This document shows, one piece after another, positions 17,091 to 23,607 of a stretch of DNA of 64,000 bases (the stretch's first letter is position 1; the number at the start of each line of letters is the position of its first letter). The position numbers were made by a program, and so were the translations under genes. The stretch is taken from positions 1 to 64,000 of the forward strand of contig CAVOGC010000019.1 of the NCBI GenBank assembly GCA_963695105.1. Direction: 5' to 3'. The notes beneath the pieces were generated by a model. It was not told where the DNA came from. It did no database searches and worked only from the letters and a program-made list of their open reading frames with translations. Source of the stretch: Competibacter sp963695105. GTDB taxonomy: Bacteria > Pseudomonadota > Gammaproteobacteria > Competibacterales > Competibacteraceae.

Positions 17091-17987
17091 CTAGAAGGCC
17101 GTCACGAACTTGAAGAAAAACTTGTTGCCCTGGAAGCGGTTCTCCACCTGGGTTTCGTAGTCCCAGGCGCCGATGAAGCTCATGCCCTGGTAATCGTATT
17201 TCACCGCTGGGCCGATGGCGAACACTTGGCCGCGATTGCCGTCCGGGCCGACTTTCCGGCCGTTCAGTTCATCGTCGCTGGTCTGCTTGAAGTAGTAGCC
17301 GCCCAGACCCACCGCCCACGGCCCGAAATGCTGGCCGATCAAGTAGTCCATGTGGAAGTCGTTGCCGGACTGGTAATCGGTGTCGTCGTTCTTGGTCTTG
17401 ATGTTGTACATCAGCTTGGCCGAAACCTCGAAACCGCTCTGGTTCAGATAAGTGAAGGCCAGGGCCGGCTCGAAGCTGTAGTAATTGGCGCCGACGCTGT
17501 CGGTTGGATCGATAGCGTTGTATTTGCCGGTGGGCAGGTTGATGTCCAGGCCGAAGACCCAGTGCCAGTCCGGCGGAAAGTGCCAGCCGATGATCAGCGG
17601 GTTGAGGGTGATATCGCCCAGTCCGGAGGTCGTGCCATCGCCAATGCCGGGAATGGGGGTCTCCAGTCTTTGATACACCAAAGGCACGATGGCGTGAAAA
17701 CCCCAGTCGCCACCGAGCAGTTTGATGTTGCTGACATGGATGTAGCGCAGAGCATCGAATACCGCGCGGACATTCAGCCCCGGTATCTTGTCACCGTTGT
17801 TGTCGCGGTATGCGCCGCTGTAGTAGCCGAGGTAATTGATAAAGTAATGGCCAGGCGGGGGTAGTGCCCCGGCCAGAAAATTCTCGGCGCCGTTTGGATA
17901 CTGGTCGGGGCCTTCCTTGGCTAGCGCGGTCTGAGCGGCCAGCAGCGCTGGCGCCGCCAGCAGTAGAAGTTTTTGTCGTTTTTTCAT
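17091..17987 (-). CDS. Outer-membrane channel-like protein (SphA/phenol-pathway MetA-like family)
   Basis: A 298-residue secreted protein. ATG 17987 gives a clear signal peptide (MKKRQKLLLLAAPALLAAQT followed by ALA, cleavage after about residue 23), which a longer start would bury. The mature part alternates short hydrophobic and aromatic strands (WHFPPDWHWVFGLDINLPTG, GPWAVGLGGYYFKQTSDDE) and ends in F (FKFVTAF), the signature of an outer-membrane beta barrel. The family is annotated around aromatic degradation as putative transporters; the solute here is unknown. No pathway genes lie next to it. Confidence 0.72.
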   Translation of the reverse strand: MKKRQKLLLLAAPALLAAQTALAKEGPDQYPNGAENFLAGALPPPGHYFINYLGYYSGAYRDNNGDKIPGLNVRAVFDALRYIHVSNIKLLGGDWGFHAIVPLVYQRLETPIPGIGDGTTSGLGDITLNPLIIGWHFPPDWHWVFGLDINLPTGKYNAIDPTDSVGANYYSFEPALAFTYLNQSGFEVSAKLMYNIKTKNDDTDYQSGNDFHMDYLIGQHFGPWAVGLGGYYFKQTSDDELNGRKVGPDGNRGQVFAIGPAVKYDYQGMSFIGAWDYETQVENRFQGNKFFFKFVTAF

Positions 17988-18293
17988 TGTGAGTTCCCCG
18001 AATGTGCCGTCTCCCGCCCCCGGCGGCGGGAGCGGGAGCGAGTCTGAAATTACATCGCTGAAGCGCATCGAGATCGAACCAAGATTCCCGGATGGCGCCT
18101 TGATCATGCTATCACCCCCGCGCCGCCGCAACGGCGGCCATGCGGAAGCTGGCGGCGATGCGCCTGTCGGATGAAGTCAGCCGGGCGAGCGGCCAAAATC
18201 AACCTTCTGGTTGCGGAAGCAGTAGCCCAACCTTGGGTATAATCGCGCCGTTCTTGCCAACTTGCCAACTTGCCACGGGAAACCGGAACCGCC
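17988..18293. other. Divergent intergenic region upstream of the barrel protein and pdxH
   Basis: No gene seen. It holds a GC-rich hairpin (CTCCCGCCCCCGGCGGCGGGAG, split by its loop, near 18011-18032) in the leader of the barrel gene. A TATAAT at 18238-18243 is a plausible -10 for pdxH, although no -35 at standard spacing was found. A short tandem CTTGCCAA repeat (18254-18274) lies just before pdxH. Confidence 0.5.
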
Positions 18294-18938
18294 ATGAGTC
18301 AATCCCTTGCCGAACTGCGTCAGGATTATTCCTTGAGTGTCTTGACCAAGGCCAATGTGGACCCCGATCCGATCCGGCAATTTCAGCGCTGGATGCGGGA
18401 AGCCATCACCGCGCAACTGCCCGAGCCCAATGCCATGACCCTGGCCACCGCCGATCGAACTGGACGCCCCTATGCCCGTGTGGTGCTGCTCAAGGAGTGC
18501 GATGCCGACGGTTTTGTCTTCTTTACCAACTACCGCAGCGACAAGGGTCGGCAGATCGCCGAAAACCCCTGCGCCGCTCTCGTATTTCTCTGGTTGGAAC
18601 TGGAACGGCAGGTCCGGGTCGAGGGCACGGTCAGCCAAATACCCGCCGCCGAATCGGAAGCCTATTTCCGCGGCCGGCCGCGCGAAAGCCGGTTGGGCGC
18701 GCTGGCATCGCGGCAGAGTCAGGTGGTGGCCAGTCGCCAAATTCTGGACCAGCGCTTCGAGCAACTGACCGCCCAGTATCCGGACGATGATATTCCGATG
18801 GCCTATCACTGGGGCGGCTACCGGGTCAAACCGGTTCTGCTGGAATTTTGGCAGGGTCGCCATGGCCGGATGCATGATCGGCTGCGCTATCGCGCACGGA
18901 AAGAGGGCGACTGGCTGCTGGAGCGGCTGGAACCCTGA
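18294..18938 (+). CDS. pdxH: Pyridoxamine/pyridoxine 5'-phosphate oxidase
   Basis: An FMN-dependent oxidase that makes pyridoxal 5'-phosphate, in the vitamin B6 salvage and synthesis pathway. The length is 214 residues. The ATG at 18294 starts MSQSLAELRQDYSLS; the upstream in-frame start at 18270 lies in leader repeats. FMN-binding blocks are present: TLATADRTGRPYARVVLLK and FFTNYRSDKGRQIAENP. The C-terminal WGGYRVKPVLLEFWQGRHGRMHDR (two overlapping blocks) and the final RLEP are diagnostic. The redox membrane protein begins eight bases after its stop. Confidence 0.96.
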   Translation: MSQSLAELRQDYSLSVLTKANVDPDPIRQFQRWMREAITAQLPEPNAMTLATADRTGRPYARVVLLKECDADGFVFFTNYRSDKGRQIAENPCAALVFLWLELERQVRVEGTVSQIPAAESEAYFRGRPRESRLGALASRQSQVVASRQILDQRFEQLTAQYPDDDIPMAYHWGGYRVKPVLLEFWQGRHGRMHDRLRYRARKEGDWLLERLEP

Positions 18939-18946
18939 ATCCCACC

Positions 18947-20245
18947 GTGTCGCGCTCGAAGCTGGCCGGGTTGTTGCTGGCCCTGTTGCTGGTCGGGTGG
19001 CTTGCGCCGGGCAGTTTCGCCCGAGGCGCTTCGGCCGCGCCGGACGACGGGTGGTTGACCCACACGGCGAGCGGCGAGCCGCGTGTGCATTTGTATTTCT
19101 TCTGGACACGGACCTGCCCCCACTGCCGCCGGGCGCGGCCCTTCGTCGAGTCGTTGCCGGCCCAATATCCCTGGCTGGAATTGCACAGCCACGATCTGAC
19201 GCAGGACATGGCCGCGGGGTTACAGTACGCTCGCATGGCCGAGGCGCTGGGTGAGTTGGCCCGCGCCGTGCCGGCCCTGCTGTTTTGCGGCCGGATGATA
19301 ACCGGCTTCGACGACCCCGATACCACCGGTCGTACCCTGCGCCAGCAACTGGAAGAGTGCCACCGCCACCACGCGCAAGCCACGACGGCTTCCACGCCCG
19401 TGACCCCCGCGTCGCCAGCCGCCGGGCCGCCGTTGATGGATCTGCCGCTGCTCGGCGCGCTGGACCCCGCGTCGCTTTCCCTGCCGGCGCTGACTGTGGT
19501 TTTGGCCGGACTGGATGCGTTTAATCCCTGCGCTTTCTTCGTGTTGCTGTTTCTGCTCAGCCTGCTGGTGCATGCCCGCGACCGCAAGCGGATGCTGCTG
19601 ATCGGCGGGGTGTTCGTGTTCTTCTCGGGTGCGATCTATTTCGTGTTCATGGCCGCCTGGCTCAACATCTTTCTCTGGCTCGGCGAACTGCGATTTATCA
19701 CCGTGCTGGCCGGTTTGCTGGCGGTGTCGATGGGCGGATTGAACGTCAAGGATTTTTTCGCTTTTCGGCAAGGGCCGTCGCTGAGCATTGCCGATGACGC
19801 CAAACCCCGGTTGTTCAAGCGCATGCGGACCCTGGTGGGCGGGGAGAGACTGCCGTCGCTGCTGGTGGGCACGGTCGCGCTGGCGATCGTCGCCAACAGC
19901 TACGAACTGCTATGCACCGCCGGTTTTCCGATGGTCTATACCCGGACCCTGACCCTGAATTCGCTGTCCACCGAGGCGTATTACGGCTACCTGGCGCTTT
20001 ACAATCTGATTTACGTGCTGCCGCTGCTGGTGATCGTGCTGGTGTTCACCTGGACGCTGGGTTCACGCAAGTTGCGGGAGAGGGAAGGGCGTTTGTTGAA
20101 ACTGCTGTCGGGAACCATGATGGTGGGGCTGGGATTGCTGCTGCTGGTTTATCCCGAAGGGCTGAGCGATCCCTTGACTTCGCTGCTGGCGATCACCGCC
20201 GCGCTGGCGCTGACCGGGTTGGCGGCGGTGGTGAAGAAAAATTGA
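18947..20245 (+). CDS. Thioredoxin-fold domain fused to CcdA/DsbD-like membrane domain
   Basis: A 432-residue protein starting at GTG 18947, with a signal anchor (about residues 5-27). The periplasmic domain carries CPHC (C57, C60), the DsbA-type dithiol motif. After a proline/threonine-rich linker (about 145-165) come roughly six to eight membrane helices with LDAFNPCAFFVLL and ELLCTAGFPMVYT. The paired cysteines sit in NPC-like and CTAGF contexts, as in CcdA/DsbD electron relays. I infer transfer of reducing equivalents from the cytoplasm across the membrane to the attached periplasmic domain. The order is reversed relative to DsbD, whose thioredoxin domain is C-terminal. The partner substrate is unknown. 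Confidence 0.75.
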   Translation: MSRSKLAGLLLALLLVGWLAPGSFARGASAAPDDGWLTHTASGEPRVHLYFFWTRTCPHCRRARPFVESLPAQYPWLELHSHDLTQDMAAGLQYARMAEALGELARAVPALLFCGRMITGFDDPDTTGRTLRQQLEECHRHHAQATTASTPVTPASPAAGPPLMDLPLLGALDPASLSLPALTVVLAGLDAFNPCAFFVLLFLLSLLVHARDRKRMLLIGGVFVFFSGAIYFVFMAAWLNIFLWLGELRFITVLAGLLAVSMGGLNVKDFFAFRQGPSLSIADDAKPRLFKRMRTLVGGERLPSLLVGTVALAIVANSYELLCTAGFPMVYTRTLTLNSLSTEAYYGYLALYNLIYVLPLLVIVLVFTWTLGSRKLREREGRLLKLLSGTMMVGLGLLLLVYPEGLSDPLTSLLAITAALALTGLAAVVKKN

Positions 20246-20377
20246 CGGCGCGCGGTTGTTTGACCGGGTGTCCTTGTCGCGGCCACAGGGTATTTAACCA
20301 CGCCTCCAGCGGGGTCGAAACTCGCGCGCCGTCCGCGTGGCCGAATTCGCTCTGACGGTATTTCGCTCATCCAGGGG

Positions 20378-20405
20378 TTGCGCGATCAGGCATAGTCGGT
20401 ATAAT
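20378..20405 (+). promoter_or_regulatory. Candidate sigma-70 promoter
   Basis: TTGCGC (20378-20383) and a perfect TATAAT (20400-20405) are separated by 16 bp. No protein gene follows within 150 bp, but a terminator lies 47 bp downstream, pointing to a short RNA. Confidence 0.55.
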
Positions 20406-20411
20406 GCGACC

Positions 20412-20471
20412 GTCGCCAAGGCTATGCCAATACTAGAATTAATGGCGATTTCCCCAGTTCGGGGCTTTTTT
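20412..20471 (+). ncRNA. Candidate small RNA of about 60 nt
   Basis: From the predicted start near 20412 to the T-run, the RNA has an outer pairing GUCGCC (20412-20417) with GGCGAU (20444-20449). It is followed by a terminator hairpin CCCC-AGUUC-GGGG and UUUUUU (20452-20471). There is no start codon with a ribosome site. Identity unknown; it does not match a small RNA I recognise. Confidence 0.4.
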
Positions 20472-20568
20472 GTTGTCAGGGTTGCAGTGGTTGGCGGAAT
20501 CCAAAGAAAACGTTAAAAAATGCCTGGGTAAAGTACCCGGCCAAAAACCATCAAAGGAGGATTGCGCG

Positions 20569-20628
20569 ATGGATTCGGGAAGTTCGATAGACCTACCGCA
20601 CATCGTCAATTCCAGGATTCCAGTTTAG
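20569..20628 (+). CDS. Candidate 19-residue peptide with strong ribosome site
   Basis: AAAGGAGG (20553-20560) lies eight bases before an ATG that encodes MDSGSSIDLPHIVNSRIPV and then stops. A short hairpin (CTGGGTA/TACCCGG, 20525-20541) sits just upstream and a terminator (20663-20690) just downstream. So the unit looks like a self-contained tiny cistron. Alternatives are a leader peptide or the leftover start of a deleted gene. Function unknown. Confidence 0.35.
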   Translation: MDSGSSIDLPHIVNSRIPV

Positions 20629-20662
20629 AGCAAGCACCCTAAAATCCTCATGGCGACATGAC

Positions 20663-20696
20663 GACCGATCCCCTGCTGGATCGGTCTTCTTCATTT
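20663..20696 (+). terminator. Rho-independent terminator after the 19-residue frame
   Basis: The perfect 9-bp stem GACCGATCC/GGATCGGTC (20663-20686), with the loop CCTGCT, is followed by TTCTTCATTTT. Confidence 0.7.
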
Positions 20697-21189
20697 TGGG
20701 CGTCATATTGCGCCTGCCCGCCGTCGAAGCCTGCGAAATGGTAAAGCTCAAGCGCATGCGGGACGCCATCCACGCTGATGAGCGTTGCAAAGTTTGAGTT
20801 GCGTCCCCAAACCCGACAAGAGTTGCTGGAATTGGCGCGGGAGCTGGCTGTGCGTTCGTGAGCCGAACCCGGATGCCTGGATGGCGGCTTTTCTCAGGAC
20901 ATCGCGAACGGCGGCTTGCCGTTGACAGTTGAGTACCGAGCCGACCACAAGGCGTTGAAGCGGCATTGCCAGAGTGTCCACTTCCGGGCGGTGCTGGCGA
21001 GCCAGTTTGCGGGTTTGTTGTTGGCCGCCCTGCCCTCGGTTAGTCATGCGCGACATGATGAGGGTGGAGCGCCTGTAGCGCGGGTAACGCTCGCGGACAA
21101 TGGCGTTTTCGCCAGATAAAAAGCTTTGGGGAGCAATGGTTACGGCCGTGCCCCTGCTTGCTGAAATGGCAGGGCGCCGTTTCCCCCGG
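20697..21189. other. Non-coding or decayed stretch
   Basis: I see no intact gene here. Several short frames in both directions lack ribosome sites and do not resemble families I know. It may be remnant sequence from an old insertion. Confidence 0.4.
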
Positions 21190-21453
21190 TCAGGCCGTCA
21201 GCATCAGTTGTTCGGTCAAATAGCGTTCGCACCCCTTCAACGTTGACAGCTTCGGGTAATCGAAATCGAAGATGGTCACGTTCATCTCTTTTTCCAGGTT
21301 CATCATCAGCCGCAGGAAGTCGATCGAGTCCAATTCGAGCTGGTCGTGAAAGCTGATGTCAGGGTTGATTGCCTGGGTATCGGCGTTCGGGATGACATCG
21401 CCAAGGGTGCGAAGGATCGTTTCGCGAATTTGTTCTCTGCTCATAGTGCTCAT
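21190..21453 (-). CDS. Acyl carrier protein-like phosphopantetheine carrier
   Basis: An 87-residue acidic helical protein. ATG 21453 is chosen (MSTMSREQIRETILRTLGDV) because GAGGAAA precedes it. ELDSIDFLRLMMNLEKEM contains the 4'-phosphopantetheine site DSx at S43. It is a stand-alone carrier, not the fatty-acid acpP, whose context would be fabD/fabG/fabF. It lies 200 bp downstream of the acetyl-CoA synthetase-like gene on the same strand. That suggests either an acyl-loading partnership or chance adjacency. The acyl group and any partner synthase are unknown. Confidence 0.82.
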   Translation of the reverse strand: MSTMSREQIRETILRTLGDVIPNADTQAINPDISFHDQLELDSIDFLRLMMNLEKEMNVTIFDFDYPKLSTLKGCERYLTEQLMLTA

Positions 21454-21652
21454 GGATATTTCCTCTCGCGCGGGGTAAGCGCGCTCAAATCCTGTAAATA
21501 AATATTTTGCATGGCGGCATGTTGCGCCGCAGCATGAGTGTCGCATCGATCATATGAAAAAGCAAACCGCTCTCGGCGATGCGACTTCCTAGGTTCCTGA
21601 TCAAAACCTTGCAATAATCTTACCAGTGACGATTAGAATAAACCTACTAATG

Positions 21653-23422
21653 TCAAGGCGAGGCGCCGTCGCTGTTCTCCAGAGTGGATAGATCACCCAG
21701 TGGCAGCCCCAGTTCCCGGGCGCGCAGTAGCCGGCGCATGATTTTGCCGCTACGGGTTTTGGGGAGATCGGCCATGAATTCCAGCTCGCGCGGCGCCACC
21801 GCCGGTCCCAGTCGGGTGCGCGCAAACCCGAGCAGTTCCCGGCGCAGCGCGTCGTCGGGCGCATGGCCGGGCTTGAGCGCCACGAACACCTTGACGATTT
21901 GGCCGGCGAAAGCGTCCGGTTTGCCGATCATGCCGGCCTCGGCCACCGCCGGGTGTCCCATCAGCACGTTTTCCACCTCGAACGGCCCGATCAGATGTCC
22001 CGAAGTCTTGATCATGTCGTCGGCGCGGCCCAGGAACCAGAAGTAGCCATCGGCGTCCCGGGTGGCCAAATCGCCGCTTAGATACCAGCCGGCGGCGAAG
22101 CATTCACGGTAGCGTTCATCGTCTTCCAGGTAGCCGCGGAACATGGAGGGCCAGCCCGCTCGCAGGGCCAGTTCACCATCCTCGCCCGGTTCCAGCAGAT
22201 CCACGCCGCCATCCGTTCGCCGCCGGACGATGGCGGCTTCGATGCCCGGTAGCGGCCGGCCCATGGAGCCGGGCCGGATGTCTTGGTCGCGGGTGTTGGC
22301 GATCATGATCGCCCCGGTTTCGGTCTGCCACCAGGTGTCGTGGAACGGTTGGCCCAGCGTTTCCAGGCCCCAGACCACGCCTTCGGGGTTCAACGGTTCG
22401 CCGACGCTGGCCATGAACCGCAACGCGCTCAGATCGTATCCGCGCGCGGCATCGGCGCCGGCCTTCATCAATATGCGGATCGCGGTCGGGGCGGTGTACC
22501 AGACGTTGACCCGTTCCCGTTCGAGAATGGCATACCAGCGGCGGGCGTCGAATTCCGCCTCGTCGACCACCAGGGTCGCGCCATTGGCCAGCGGGGCGAT
22601 GATGCCGTAAGACACGCCGGTGACCCAGCCGGGGTCCGCCGTGCACCAATAGATGTCCCCAGGCCGCAGGTCCAGCACCCAGCGGCCGGTCAAACGGTGG
22701 GCGGCCACGGCGTCGTGAACGTGAATCGCGCCCTTGGGGGTGCCGGTGGTGCCGCTGGTGAAATGCAGCAGCGCCTTGTCTTCCGGCAGGGTGGCGGGCG
22801 ATGCCCGCCAATCCGATTCGGCCTCCATGAGGGCGTGAAAGGAATGAACGCCGGATTCGCCGTCGCCGCCGCCGCCGTCGGCCAGCAACACGTACTCCAG
22901 GTCCGGTAGTTGCTCGCGCTGCGGCTCGATCTTGCGCTGGTAAAGCAGCGAGGTGGTCAGCAGCAGCCGTGCCCGACTCTTGACCAGGCGCACCCGCACC
23001 GGTTCCGGGCCGAACGCGGAAAACAGCGGGCAGAACACCGCACCGGCCTTCAGTGTGCCCAGTGCCGTCACATACAGTTCGGGGATGCGGCCGGCCAGCA
23101 CGCAGACTCGATCGCCCTTGCCGATGCCGAGCCGTTCCAGCAGGTTGGCGAAGCGATTGCTCAAGCGGGCCAGATTGGCGTAGGTGTACTCAAATCGGTC
23201 ACCATTTCTGCCCAACCAGAGCAGTGCCGCGGTTTCACCCAGGCCAATTTGGACCTGTCGGTCCACCGCCTCGTAGGCGATATTCAAGCCACCGCCGGGC
23301 AACCCGGCCAGTTCGGCGCGGGCGGTCTCCCAGGAAAAGCCGGTTCGCGCCGCTTCCCCGTCGATCAAATTCGGCGCCGGTTCGCCAGGCGCCGGCCTCT
23401 TGTGTATCGTCGTCCAAGTCAT
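21653..23422 (-). CDS. acsA: Acetyl-CoA synthetase (AMP-forming), AcsA-type
   Basis: Activates acetate, or a related short acid, through an acyl-AMP to acyl-CoA. The start at 23422 (MTWTTIHKRPAPGEP) has GGAGG nine bases upstream; the longer start at 23482 lacks one. The length is 589 residues. The P-loop FTSGTTGTPKG is at about residues 221-231, and WWQTETGAIMI is the core motif. The C-terminal PKTRSGK puts the catalytic lysine at K560. The PxxxxGK motif around that lysine is the known target of Pat acetyltransferases, and a Pat-type gene starts divergently 185 bp away. At under 600 residues it is nearer Bacillus AcsA than E. coli Acs (652). Substrate preference is not proven. Confidence 0.86.
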   Translation of the reverse strand: MTWTTIHKRPAPGEPAPNLIDGEAARTGFSWETARAELAGLPGGGLNIAYEAVDRQVQIGLGETAALLWLGRNGDRFEYTYANLARLSNRFANLLERLGIGKGDRVCVLAGRIPELYVTALGTLKAGAVFCPLFSAFGPEPVRVRLVKSRARLLLTTSLLYQRKIEPQREQLPDLEYVLLADGGGGDGESGVHSFHALMEAESDWRASPATLPEDKALLHFTSGTTGTPKGAIHVHDAVAAHRLTGRWVLDLRPGDIYWCTADPGWVTGVSYGIIAPLANGATLVVDEAEFDARRWYAILERERVNVWYTAPTAIRILMKAGADAARGYDLSALRFMASVGEPLNPEGVVWGLETLGQPFHDTWWQTETGAIMIANTRDQDIRPGSMGRPLPGIEAAIVRRRTDGGVDLLEPGEDGELALRAGWPSMFRGYLEDDERYRECFAAGWYLSGDLATRDADGYFWFLGRADDMIKTSGHLIGPFEVENVLMGHPAVAEAGMIGKPDAFAGQIVKVFVALKPGHAPDDALRRELLGFARTRLGPAVAPRELEFMADLPKTRSGKIMRRLLRARELGLPLGDLSTLENSDGASP

Positions 23423-23607
23423 GCCGATTGCCTCCAGGGGAACTATGGGTTTCAGGTCGGTTCGATTGTAGGGAAAATCCATGACACTGGCATGGAAATC
23501 AGGTCAGCGATAAGGTTCATGCGGGCCGGAATCGCGTTACCATATCCGCATTCCGCCTTGACCCATCGGTCCGCTTCCCGGCGGCGACCTTCGCGTGAGA
23601 CGCCTTC

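Noticed and set aside
15711..17864. 717-codon plus-strand frame opposite the radical SAM and barrel genes
   Set aside because: It spans two real minus-strand genes and shows no domain; a shadow.
18254..18274. Tandem CTTGCCAA repeats before pdxH as a possible CRISPR or operator
   Set aside because: Only two and a half units of 8 bp without spacers, so not a CRISPR; no known operator matches.
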